Positions 22,890 to 32,977 of a stretch of DNA of 64,000 bases are shown here, in pieces; the stretch's first letter is position 1; each line of letters starts with the position of its first letter. Under the pieces are notes generated by a model. That model saw only the letters and a program-made list of their open reading frames with translations. It made no database searches and was not told the DNA's origin. Origin of the DNA: Apodospora peruviana (taxonomy: Eukaryota > Ascomycota > Sordariomycetes > Sordariales > Lasiosphaeriaceae). The stretch spans positions 1,426,001 through 1,490,000 of the forward strand of contig JAUEDM010000002.1 of the NCBI GenBank assembly GCA_033439685.1, written 5' to 3'. The position numbers were made by a program, and so were the translations under genes.

Positions 22890-24098
22890 TTACCCTCTTC
22901 CGGTTACGGACGACCAGCCAAACTGGTTGAAACTATCCCCCCCGACAAAATACACAGACCTCACCTTCCCATCTCCTTTAACAGTAATCTCACGGCCCTC
23001 TACAGTTACCACCTCGTCTTTCTCACTTTCTCGTGCAGCGTGCTGCTGCTGCACTGAAGGATCATCCCGCCAGATCTGCACAACGGTGTACAGATCCCGA
23101 TGCAACTCTTTCCCTGCTTCTCCCTTTTCACTTGTTCGCATTGCTGGTGATGATAAGGAGGGCTGTTGTAAGAATATCATTCTCACAACCCTCAAAGCCT
23201 GCTCCATACCCGCGACCTCAAAGAGCATCCGTTTCGGTCTCAGCGTTTTGGAGAGGTCGAGCAGACGCGCGTAAAAGATATCTTCTGGTTCGCATCGTGA
23301 GCAGAGACTATCATCACTGGCAGCGGAACCTGAAGTGTCGTTATGAGTATGATTAGGAACCAAAGCGAGTTTTGGCTCAAAGTTCCTGACAGACCGGGTG
23401 GTGTCGCGGGAGAAGGAGCGGTTAGATACATATGGCGGGTTGCTGATTATGAGGTCCCATTTTGCGGTATCATCAGATTGTTGAGAGAGATAAAGAGCAT
23501 CTCTTACTGCATCAGATGGGTTAAAGATGTTTCCGTGTAGGAAACGGATGGTCTGTTTCCCCGGGTTTTGGACAAGTGCGTTGTGGACCACGTTCTCGCG
23601 GGCGAGAGATATCGCTTCTTGGGAAATGTCCAGCCCTCTGACGTGTAGAGACGGACACGAGGGCTGAAGCTGGCTGTATAGCTGGAGGGCGATGCAGCCT
23701 GTCCCGGAACATACGTCGAGGATCCTCATGGGCTGCTTCTTTTCTGAAGATATCTCGTCGATAAGGATGCGTGATAGTTCAAGTGTGTAGGCTTCTGTCT
23801 CCCACCGAGGAATCAATACGCCCGGCCGACATCTGATGTCGAGTTCGCCGAACGGCTGGGTGCCCAGGATGTACTGAAGCGGTTCACCCCTCGCTCGTCT
23901 TTCGCAGAGCTGCCACATGCGAGTTTTGTACGGGAAGCTGCGCGGGGAGAAGGCCGGTGCTGCCTGGGAGACGTGCTCTGAGATCCATCTCAGCTCGTTC
24001 TTGACCGACTGCAGGTCTCTACACGCCCGGAGGAGGAATGTGGCGAATGGAGAGATGCGTCGGGCACGCCAGAAGAGAGACGGCTGAAGTCTTGGCAT
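22890..24098 (-). CDS. MTQ1: Mitochondrial release-factor glutamine methyltransferase (HemK/PrmC family)
   Basis: Single exon, 402 residues. The N-terminal helical region includes ARGEPLQYILGTQPFG and PGVLIPRWETE, typical of PrmC. The Rossmann fold has the SAM motif ILDVCSGTGCIALQL, and the diagnostic NPPY is present in LIISNPPYVSNR. These enzymes methylate the glutamine of the GGQ motif in peptide-chain release factors. The basic N-terminus (MPRLQPSLFWRARR) fits mitochondrial import, so this is the MTQ1 rather than the cytosolic MTQ2 type. An extra serine-, histidine- and glutamate-rich stretch near the C-terminus is not in the bacterial enzyme. It is divergent to AIM32. Confidence 0.92.
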   Translation of the reverse strand: MPRLQPSLFWRARRISPFATFLLRACRDLQSVKNELRWISEHVSQAAPAFSPRSFPYKTRMWQLCERRARGEPLQYILGTQPFGELDIRCRPGVLIPRWETEAYTLELSRILIDEISSEKKQPMRILDVCSGTGCIALQLYSQLQPSCPSLHVRGLDISQEAISLARENVVHNALVQNPGKQTIRFLHGNIFNPSDAVRDALYLSQQSDDTAKWDLIISNPPYVSNRSFSRDTTRSVRNFEPKLALVPNHTHNDTSGSAASDDSLCSRCEPEDIFYARLLDLSKTLRPKRMLFEVAGMEQALRVVRMIFLQQPSLSSPAMRTSEKGEAGKELHRDLYTVVQIWRDDPSVQQQHAARESEKDEVVTVEGREITVKGDGKVRSVYFVGGDSFNQFGWSSVTGRG

Positions 24099-24589
24099 AT
24101 TGAGGCCGAGTCACCTGCCATAGTAACCTCTTATATTAATTGGGCTCTTCGATTTGAAGCCATCAAGGCTCTCGACGTGTTTTTAGCTTTGGTGATGCAT
24201 TCTTTGAGTGTGAATGAGACATAAAATTCAAGTGAGAATAATGAAAAAAAGCAACATGTCAAATGGCTTCAAAACTTCCCATCCATATTGCAGCTTATCG
24301 AATAGGCGTATCTTGTCGTAGAGTAGGTAAGAATCGGGCATGTGTTCAGGGTATGGTTGGTTAACCGAGCAGCGAGCTTGAGGAGAAATAAAATCCTTCT
24401 AACGGGGCTCGCCTCAAAATAGCCTGGAAGGTACCTATGTTCTGATACGTCACTCACCATTGACTTCTCCAAGACATAGCTCCAGCCGATAAGACCGAAC
24501 CATCCACCCGAGCTCTCCGTCGTCAAAATGCTCGCCATGCCCCGTCGACGATTAACACCAGAGATACAATCTCGCATGCATCCCTGACA
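24099..24589. promoter_or_regulatory. Divergent upstream region of MTQ1 and AIM32
   Basis: 491 bp between divergent starts; it contains the AIM32 leader with a uORF at 24528-24587. No other element recognised. Confidence 0.5.
24528..24587 (+). promoter_or_regulatory. Upstream ORF in the AIM32 leader
   Basis: A 19-codon ATG-to-TGA ORF (begins MLAMPRRRL) ends two bases before the AIM32 start codon. The close spacing would force reinitiation or leaky scanning if the leader is transcribed from upstream of 24528; the transcript start is not known. Confidence 0.45.
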
Positions 24590-25748
24590 ATGCTATTAAG
24601 GCGACTCACCAGAGTCGCTGTTGCGCAACCTATCTTTGCCATGCCACCGCCACCGCGACGAGCACTAGCGACCAAAGCGCCCACATTCCCGACAGTATCA
24701 AGCTGTCCGGAGCCGACATGCGCATGCGCGCCCACCCCCAGTCTCCCCAACGATCTCGAGATCGACCATAAAACGACCATCAACGGCCTCATATCCAACT
24801 ATGCGCAACATGTTCTGGTCTGTACGGGCAAGGACGACTGGCCGTCCCGCATCGAGGAGGACAACAGCGGCGACAACCTAGCCGCAGACCTGCGCGAGCT
24901 CGTCGGCCGCGGCGGTGTCTTTAGCGACGTGAGCCTTTTCTTTCCATTTCCTACGTTTTATCTCTCTCTGCCATTGCATGTGGTGCTAACTATAGTCTGT
25001 TGTCCAGCCCTTCCACAACATCTCGGTCCTAAACGCCTCCTTTCCCTCGTCAGCACCGGCGCGCTCCGAGTTGCAGACCACATCCGTCTATCTGCTTCCC
25101 GACTTTAAATATGTCCCCTTCCTGCCGCGGGTATCGTTCGACAGCGTCGAGGCGCTCGTCAAGGGCTACCTGCTGCCCGAGAAGCTGCACCCCATGCACG
25201 ACGGCCTGCCGCCGATACATAAAGACCGGTTGCTGCGCAAGCCAGCCTACCAGAGCTACGTGTACGGCGTGCGCGACGTGGAGGATATCATGGTGCTCGT
25301 GTGTGGGCATGGCGGCCGCGACCAGCGGTGCGGTATCTATGGTCCTGTGCTGCGGGATGAGTTTAGTGTCAGGTTGCCCGATGCGGGGATAAAGCTTCTT
25401 TCTGGGCCGGTAGAGGTGAATGAGGCTGACACACCCACACCAGAGGTTGAGGGTGGTGCTGTTGCGGATTCTGGGACGGGCGATGGTGATGGTAAGTCTG
25501 CTCGTGTGGGACTGATCAGCCATATCGGCGGGCACAAGTTTGCGGGGAATGTGATTATTTACTTGCCGCCGGGTTTGAAGACGGCTGACGGGGCGGCGCA
25601 TCCGCTTGCTGAGCACGGGATATGGTATGGTAGGGTTGAGCCGAAGCATGTTGAGGGTATTGTGGCGGAGACGATACTCAAGGGGAATGTGATTGGCGAG
25701 TTGTTCAGGGGAGGGATCAAAAGGGATGGGGAGATTCTTAGACTATAG
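24590..25748 (+). CDS. AIM32: Thioredoxin-like [2Fe-2S] ferredoxin AIM32
   Basis: Two exons (24590-24928 and 25008-25748), 359 residues; intron GTGAGC...CCAG. The C-terminal domain shows the Suc/Fer-like pattern: VLVCGHGGRDQRCGIYGP with C212 and C221 (C-x8-C), then SHIGGHKFAGNVIIYLP with H285 and H289, which fit the Cys/His cluster ligands reported for this family. The N-terminal half has HVLVCTGKDDWPSRIEED, matching the family's first domain. A basic leader (MLLRRLTRVAVAQPIFAMPPP) looks like a mitochondrial presequence. Yeast Aim32 is a dual-localised mitochondrial 2Fe-2S protein linked to redox quality control. A 30-residue Pro/Glu/Gly insertion lies near residue 250-280. Confidence 0.9.
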
Positions 25749-26092
25749 ACTACGGACTAATGTTGTATAATATTTATAGATACCATAGCCGCTCATAACT
25801 TGGTCGAGCTTCAAAATCTTGATGATTTCGCTATAACTTCGTTTGGTGGTGATAATGGGGTGCTGAGAATTCCATCAGGAAGGCAAAGTCTCCGTTATAT
25901 GCATACTATCTCACAAGCGATGCATTTGACAAACATAAATGCCCCAGCACTTGTCCCAATACGGATTACTCCCAAACTTATTTTGCTAGATAATTAGAAA
26001 ACATCCAGATCAGTGAAATAACTGTGTGCACATCACGACCCGGCGACAATGATACCGCGGTGACACAGTCTGTCCATTTCCTTATCCCTACA
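25749..26092. other. Intergenic region between AIM32 and CYC2
   Basis: 344 bp, AT-rich, tandem orientation. It must hold the AIM32 terminator and CYC2 promoter. Nothing else seen. Confidence 0.6.
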
Positions 26093-27745
26093 ATGGTCGG
26101 ATTGAATGTGACAGCTGGGTCTGCCGCCGGAATGAGATTGGGCGGCGCTCGCCAAGTCTCGAGACTTTTGTCAGTAGAGGCACCATCTTCAACATCAAGA
26201 TATCACCACACAACTTCAATCTCACTCAGACTACTACCACAACAACTTCGAACTACTGCTTGCCGTCGCCAGCATGGATTTTCCTCACCAAATTCGTCAC
26301 GTCAAATTCCATCATATTCAAGCAGGACCTTCAGTTCCGCCGCCAATGATGTCCCAAAAACCCCTTCATCTTCCTCAGGGACATCATCATCCTCACCCAA
26401 AGATACTTTTTACCAGCTATTGAAGCAAGGACTACAACAAGACCGAAAAGGCCGCCGCTTCACCCCCCTAGAATATATACTGCACGGCGCCATGACGATA
26501 TTTTGCCTCGGAATAGTACCATTGTTCTTCGTGCTCGAAGATGACGACGTGAAGCATTCCCTCCTAGCATGGGCCGTCGGCAAACCCTTGAATAAGAACA
26601 CATTCGTCCCCTTCACAATCATCGACCGGGAACAAATCTCTCCAACAAGCTTCATCATAACCGTCAGACCAAAATTCGCTCGCTCTCACTCCCCACAAAA
26701 ACGAAGCTGGTTTCTGGATCTCCTGACAACAGAAAGACACGCCAACAAATCTGTCCTCCAAAAAGCGTGGAAGTATGGTCTGTGGGCAGTAGAGATCAAG
26801 CAGCCGCAGTTGCAGGTTGCGAGGGAATACACGCCCTTACCACCGGCGTTTGAATCTCAGGAAGCAGATCTTGACTCTGGGGACTTGAGGTTTCTGATCA
26901 GAAAGTTGGATGGAGGGGAAGTATCGACCTATTTGAGCAGCCTAAAAGTTGGTGATGATGTTGAGCTGCGCGGACCGCATCTGGGGTTTGATGTGAAGGC
27001 TCGACTCGGAAATCAACATAAAGTAGTGTTTTTGGCCGGGGGCACTGGGATTGCGCCTGCCCTGCAGGTTGTGAGGGCGCTTTTGGACAATGATGATTCT
27101 CAGAGTGGTGAAAATGGAAAAATGGTTTCGATTCTCTGGGCGAATCGTAAGATGGCGGATTGTGAGGGCCTTCTATCTGGGTTGGGTAGGGCAAAGGATG
27201 AGGTTGTTGGTGCTGCTGAGTATGGAGGACAGAAAAATGCAGTCGTCGCTCTGTTGAATAAAGCGAGACGGCGGCATGGTGACGATAGACTGAGGTATGC
27301 TTGCACTGTGGATGAGGAAGGGTCGTTTATCGGTGCCGCTGCGATAGCCGATGCCGTAGGTCTGCCATCGTCCTCCTCGGGTACTACTGGTAGGTTGTTT
27401 TCTTGGGAGAGGTCGTTTGGCCTCGAAAATGGAGGACAGCAACAAGGACACGACGACAACAGCAGTGACACCACTTGCCTTTACCACTCGGCTAAGTCGT
27501 TGGTACGCATGGATGATGGCGACGATTCTGCCATTCCTCCCTCGGCCTGCGGATGTCGGTCAGGAGAACAAGGAAAGAACTTGCTGATGGTGTCTGGGCC
27601 TTACGGCTTCGTGTCGGCCTTTGCCGGCCCAACGATCTGGGCGGACGGCAAGGAACGACAGGGCCCTCTGGGCGGGTTACTTGGCGGCGAGCTGAGGAGG
27701 AGGAATCCGGACTTTTGGAGGGATTGGTTGGTTTTGAAGATGTAA
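26093..27745 (+). CDS. CYC2: CYC2-like mitochondrial FAD oxidoreductase
   Basis: Single exon, 550 residues. A Ser/Arg-rich presequence with repeated basic residues precedes one membrane segment (LEYILHGAMTIFCLGIVPLF, about 126-148). The ferredoxin-reductase-type FAD domain has AREYTPLPP (RxYT motif, about 243), LKVGDDVELRGPHLGFDV and the nucleotide-binding FLAGGTGIAPALQV (about 316). Yeast Cyc2 is an inner-membrane flavoprotein facing the intermembrane space that aids haem attachment to cytochrome c. The second half is expanded by low-complexity Ser/Asn/Asp insertions. ATGs at residues 1 and 14 are both plausible starts. Codon use is less GC-rich than in neighbours. It follows AIM32 in the same direction. 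Confidence 0.85.
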   Translation: MVGLNVTAGSAAGMRLGGARQVSRLLSVEAPSSTSRYHHTTSISLRLLPQQLRTTACRRQHGFSSPNSSRQIPSYSSRTFSSAANDVPKTPSSSSGTSSSSPKDTFYQLLKQGLQQDRKGRRFTPLEYILHGAMTIFCLGIVPLFFVLEDDDVKHSLLAWAVGKPLNKNTFVPFTIIDREQISPTSFIITVRPKFARSHSPQKRSWFLDLLTTERHANKSVLQKAWKYGLWAVEIKQPQLQVAREYTPLPPAFESQEADLDSGDLRFLIRKLDGGEVSTYLSSLKVGDDVELRGPHLGFDVKARLGNQHKVVFLAGGTGIAPALQVVRALLDNDDSQSGENGKMVSILWANRKMADCEGLLSGLGRAKDEVVGAAEYGGQKNAVVALLNKARRRHGDDRLRYACTVDEEGSFIGAAAIADAVGLPSSSSGTTGRLFSWERSFGLENGGQQQGHDDNSSDTTCLYHSAKSLVRMDDGDDSAIPPSACGCRSGEQGKNLLMVSGPYGFVSAFAGPTIWADGKERQGPLGGLLGGELRRRNPDFWRDWLVLKM

Positions 27746-29240
27746 ACTTCTGTAATTCGTACGTACGTATTATTTACTCAGGAAGATGGTTGGGTTGTAA
27801 TTTTTCTAGTCTTTCTTCTTTTGGTATATATACTAATCAAATAGATGGATACTTTCCGACAAACAAATATTTTGCGTAAAGATGAGCCGGTAGTGGCAGT
27901 ATAACTCAAATCTGGCCCCTGTAAATAGGGGTAAAAAAACATCCATCATCTCACCTGGTATGAGGCCCGTCAGGGTGTTCTTCTACACTCAACAAGCAGC
28001 CGTCGGCCAGCTGGGTGGCCGCACAATAGCAAGTCGTAAGGCAAAGCGACTGTCAATAGAGATTCAGAATATCTTGTCGAGACATGTCTTCTTAATGGTC
28101 GAGATGGGTGATATGTCTGTTCTGTCTCGATGTGCATCCATTAGCGTCCTGCAAAAAGTCGAGATCAAGAATATGGAAAGAGTATCGAGTAAAAGTATTA
28201 TTCGTTCATGCCTTTCTAACTTACCAGAATACCTTTTTTTTTTTTTTTTGCTGTACTACAAAAACTTACTATAACTTACTATACCTTGCTTTCTCGAAAG
28301 CTTCAATTCTCGGACTGAGAATACGATCTCTCTTTTTTCCCGGGTTTAGTATATTTGTTTCATTCAATTCAAAAGTCGAGAAGCATTGTGCGGGGAAAAG
28401 ATATTCTCAACCAATTAACCAAATGTCATGGTGTAGCAAAACCCCAAACTTGGATCTCGGCTGACGCGACGATCCTCGCACGACTAAGCGCCACCCACAA
28501 CTGGAGATCGTGGATGTGTGTGAGATCTTACCGTGCCACTCAATGTCTCTGCCGGGTCCGGTAAGTAGTGTCATGGAGAATTATTCTAAAAGCATCCCTA
28601 TAAGGCTGATGAGCTGCAGCAAACAATATCCAAACGGACGAGCCCGAGGATGCCGCTAGAGAGCACTGCCACAATGCGACCTGCACGTCCTCGTCCCAGT
28701 CCCAGACCATTGGGCCGACCGGCTGGGCTCCTGGCCAACTTTGGAAACTTGGGGTGCAGTGTGTGCAGAAGGATCATGACGTGAATCACACATATTTGGG
28801 CTGAGAGTCAAAACCATCTCAGAAGGGATATATGCTTCCCTGCTTGAGATACGAATCTTATTATCGACGCAGATGATGGCATGCCACCACACAAAAGCCA
28901 CAGATATCGAAGCTGTAGGCGGAAACCGACCAAAGAAAGCCAAATAGAAGCCCGTCCCAAATAAGCGGGGCGCAAACAAATAAACATCCACCACAACTTG
29001 TAAACTTAATTCGCTATCCCACGCCTAGGGGGGGTTCTTTTTTTGAGAGGGGGAGAGGGTGGGAGACAGTTGTTCCAGCACGAGGACAAGAGACCTTCGC
29101 TGGCCGATACAAGCCCTGCAGCGAAGCTAGTTACCCGGGTGTGTGTGTTCCATCCAGAATGAGGTAGAAAGAGAAATCCGAAAGGGAGGAGGATACGACT
29201 TCATCATGGCGTTAGAGAGCATATCGTTCGACTGTGCCAT
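27746..29240. other. Convergent intergenic region between CYC2 and calmodulin
   Basis: 1.5 kb, AT-rich, with a 16-T run (28234-28249) and a short direct repeat AACTTACTAT near 28262-28281. It includes the calmodulin 3' UTR. No supported gene. Confidence 0.6.
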
Positions 29241-30280
29241 TTACTTTTGCATCATAAGCTGGACGAATTCATTATCTGTCGGGTTCGAAAGAGTTAGCGG
29301 TGTGTTCACGGTTGCCAGTGTTCTTCGCGAGCAGACATACAATCGATACGCCCATCGCCGTCCTGGTCGGCCTCGCGAATCATCTCATCAACCTCATCAT
29401 CGGTGAGCTTCTCGCCGATCGACGTCATGACATGACGGAGTTCAGCCGCCGAGATGAAGCCGTTATTGTCACGATCGAACACCTGCGTCGAATAAATATT
29501 AATCCCTGTGCCATGCTAGGGGTTTACTCCGCCTGACGTACCTTGAACGCCTCGCGAATTTCCTCCTCGGAGTCCGTGTCTTTCATCTTCCTAGCCATCA
29601 TAGTAAGGAACTCTGGAGAGCTTGCGTCAGCAACAGAGATACCGCGGCACCGAGAACCTAGAAGTCGTACCTGGGAAGTCGATTGTGCCATTGTTGTCGG
29701 CGTCAACCTCGTTGATCATATCCTGGAGCTCGGATTCCGAGGGGTTCTGGCCCAGAGAGCGCATGACAGTACCCAGTTCCTTAGTAGTGATCTGGCCTGG
29801 TCAAAGTTTAGCAGGCTGTCGTGTTGTACGAGATCCTTCACGGGGCGCATCGTGGAGTTGGTGGAAGTGGTGCGCAAAGACACTGGTCTGAGAAACTGGT
29901 CGAGGTGCCGCAAGGTCTAATACACGAGTACACGGGAGGGAAGACTAACCATCGCCGTCCTTATCCTGTTTGTGTGGCGAGGAGAGTCAGTCACAGCCTT
30001 CCGCAATTGCGCTGCGTCGCAGATCAGGGGAAAGACGGAGACGGGAAGCAACGTACAAATAGGGAGAAGGCCTCCTTGAACTCGGACACCTGCTCTTCGG
30101 TCAGAGAGTCGGCCTGGTTATCAAGTCTGTCGGTTAGCTTGTGATCAAAACATAGGACGTGAAGTTCGTGATCAGATCGATGCCCAGCAGCGTGAGGGCG
30201 GGCTGCCCCTCAGCCGCGGGGCTCCCAACAAAGATTTGCAGACAGGCAACAACACCTGAGAAACGAGAATAACGAACCAT
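29241..30280 (-). CDS. CMD1: Calmodulin
   Basis: Seven exons: 30278-30280 (ATG alone), 30057-30113, 29950-29965 (16 nt), 29671-29796, 29542-29612, 29341-29482 and 29241-29275. They give exactly 149 residues. All four EF-hand loops are intact: DKDGDGQITTKE (21-32), [12 protein letters not shown] (57-68), [12 protein letters not shown] (94-105) and [12 protein letters not shown] (130-141); it ends FVQLMMQK. It binds Ca2+ and activates calcineurin, kinases and other targets. The first intron begins directly after the ATG, as in other fungal calmodulin genes, but with the unusual donor GTTCGT, so exon 1 is slightly less certain than the rest. It is divergent to TLG2. Confidence 0.96.
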
Positions 30281-30908
30281 GGTGAAGTGTGACAGATGAT
30301 GTGATTGTTGCAAAGTAAAGGTGCTATCGTCGTTGGGAGTCTTGCCCGGTGTGGTTGTTGGTAGCAAGATAGTAAAGTTAGTGTAGTGGAAAAGAGGCCG
30401 CTGGTTGCGGTGTTGCTTCGTCGGCAGGCTGGGCTTGTCAAGGATGGATCGTTGAGATTCGATGCGTCGAATGCGAGGAGGGGTGGGTGCTGTGGATCGA
30501 ATGGACCCCCAGCAGTTGGGCAGGCTTCCAGTTCCCTGGCCTGACGGGCAGCGGGGGGCGCCCTCCTTGGACCTTCTGGATTTGGGCCTGGGGCGCGCAT
30601 CAGCAATTGCGACTGGTCGCCTTTTCTTTCACTCTTTCTGTCGTACAGCTGTCCGCCAGCTGAACCGGCCAATTTGTTCAGCCCCCTGCCGACAACTGCG
30701 CCTGCTGCTGGAATTGGCAATTGTGTCTGGATTCCATCGTCATTGTCAGCCAAAGTCGACAGGATACCCTCGAAAACAACAGCTTGCTGCAGTGCGATGC
30801 AATGTGAAGCCGCACCACCCGACCTGCTTCAGGACCAACAATTCTTCCATCATCCACTGATTTCCGGGCCGAACTGAAGGGACCTCCTTCCCCCTTCCGG
30901 CGTCCGCC
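30281..30908. promoter_or_regulatory. Divergent upstream region of calmodulin and TLG2
   Basis: 628 bp between divergent starts. It contains CA/GT-rich pyrimidine stretches on the calmodulin side and no recognised factor site. Confidence 0.5.
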
Positions 30909-32231
30909 ATGTGGCGAGACCGCACGAATCTGTACGGAGCTTCCCCCGAATCCCGGCCTTCGCGGATCCGCTGGCTAACACTATACGCGTCGCAGCTACA
31001 TCTCGTACCGGCAGTCCTACGCCCACCACCCTACGCAGCGCAACCGGTATGGACCTTCGAGCGGCTCCGTGGGAGGCGACCGCTTCGGCAGCGCGGCGGC
31101 CACCGGGTCCAGCTCGTCGGTGCTATTCTCGGCTGACGACGACCGGCGTGGCCTCCTCTCGTCCGGCGCCTACGACGTCGACGATGGCGACGCAGTGATT
31201 GAGATGGACCTCCTCCCCCCCCGATGGGCCGATGTGTCCGATGAAGTGTCGGACTACCTGGCCGACATCGCGCGCAAGAGCCAGAGGCTTGAACGGCTGC
31301 ACCAGAAACACGTGCTGCCGGGCTTCAACGACGAGGAGGCCAAGAAAGCCGAGGAGGGCGAGATCGAGGATCTGACGCAGTCCATCACGCGCGGGTTCCA
31401 CGACTGCCACCGCTGCATTCAGCGCATCGAGCAGATGGTTCGCGAGGGCAAAGCCGCCGGCCAGATGAGCCACGCCGACGAGACCATGGCCAAGAACATA
31501 AAAATCAATCTGGCCACGAGGGTGCAAGAGGCCAGCGCCCTGTTTCGAAAGAAGCAGAGCGCATACCTAAAAAGTGCGTTGCTATCCTTCGTTAACGACC
31601 ATACATATCCCTAGAAGCAACTAACGGACGTTCTAAAGAACTACGAGGAATGGGCGGAATACCCAACACTGCCGATCGATCCTCAACCCCCTTAGCTGCA
31701 GGTGGCGGCCACGCTGCCACAACATCAGCGAGCGCATACGCCGCCGACCCGTCCCTTATAGAATCCGACGCCGACCGCTCCTTCTCCCAGTCCACGCTAC
31801 AGGCCTCGACCCATCAGAAGCTCCTGCACTCCAGTGACCTCGCCATCTCGCAGCGCGAGAAGGAGATCGACGAGATCGCGCAGGGCATCATTGAGCTGTC
31901 CGACCTCTTTCGTGATCTGCAGACAATGGTCATCGACCAGGGCACCATGCTCGACCGCATCGACTACAACGTCGAGCGCATGGGCGCCGACCTCAAGGAG
32001 GCTGACAAGGAGCTCACGGTCGCGTCGGGCTACCAAAAGAAGACGACCAAGCGCAAGATTATATTATTGTTGCTGATCATTATTGCTGGCATGATTATCT
32101 TGTTGGTTATCAAACCCAAGAAGCACAACCAGCCACAGTCAGAGCCAGAGCAGCCAGAGCGGGTTTCCGAAGTTGAAGCAGCCGCGCCGCCGGGGATTGG
32201 TTGGAGAGCATCAGTGAGGATGGTATTATAG
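30909..32231 (+). CDS. TLG2: t-SNARE syntaxin TLG2 (syntaxin-16 family)
   Basis: Three exons (30909-30931, 30996-31573, 31639-32231), 397 residues, with first exon MWRDRTN. The N-terminal part has MDLLPPRWADVSDEVSDYL, then an Habc helical domain. The Qa-SNARE motif spans about 268-330, with the zero-layer glutamine at about 301 (VIDQGTML). A single C-terminal anchor IILLLLIIIAGMIILLVI (about 340-358) is followed by a 35-residue Pro/Glu-rich tail. TLG2 acts at the trans-Golgi/endosome in fusion of endosome-derived vesicles, with Vps45 as SM partner; MWRDRTN is the conserved Vps45-binding N-peptide region. Exon 1 is only 23 nt. Confidence 0.93.
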
Positions 32232-32977
32232 CATTGCTCACTGTTGATTGACTTTTGTTCTGGTATACTCTGGGAGATTTGTTTGATTTGTACGAAAAGA
32301 GCGGAATCGGGGAGTTCAGGGAGATATTTGGTTTGTTTAGATAGGGAGTGTTATACCATCCGTTCGGTTACTTACTTAGCTGAGGTAGCTGGCTAGTTGA
32401 CCAACCAGTTAACCAATCGATTAGAATCATTATTATGCGTCCCTTTTGTTCAGTCTTAAATCCATGATGCGACTGCTCCGTTTACGTCTGCCTTACAACA
32501 GGCAGCCAGACATAACTAGACTTCTAGGTATAGTGTTCCGATTATGCCTGTGTTTTAGATAGAAACCGACTATAGATCAGATGGGATCATTCAGACCCGA
32601 TTACAATGTCGGATTATTCGTATACTTTGGATGGAACACGGTTACAGATGAGATTAAAGCCACTCATATATGACCACAATGTTCACTATACCCGAGTTTA
32701 AACGGAATAATGTTATAGATGAGATGAGATTATTCTTATTAGCATGTATCGATTTTGGACATCGGTGTCCTGTGCACGGCTCGTACGTCTTGAATTGTAA
32801 ATGTGAATTATTTGTTCCAAATTTCCTTGCTAGCCTATCTTACTCGTCATGGGTATAAAATCTGCCATGCCTGGCCCCGTCTAACTTCTAAGGACGACCA
32901 GAATAATACAAATAACTGTACACGGAAGTATATATACATAATTGCAGAACACGTCTTTATAGAAAACGTAGGTAGAT
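32232..32977. other. AT-rich convergent intergenic region
   Basis: Between the 3' ends of TLG2 and the helical-repeat protein gene. It contains loosely repeated GATGAGAT(T) phrases around 32580-32730 but no gene. Confidence 0.6.
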
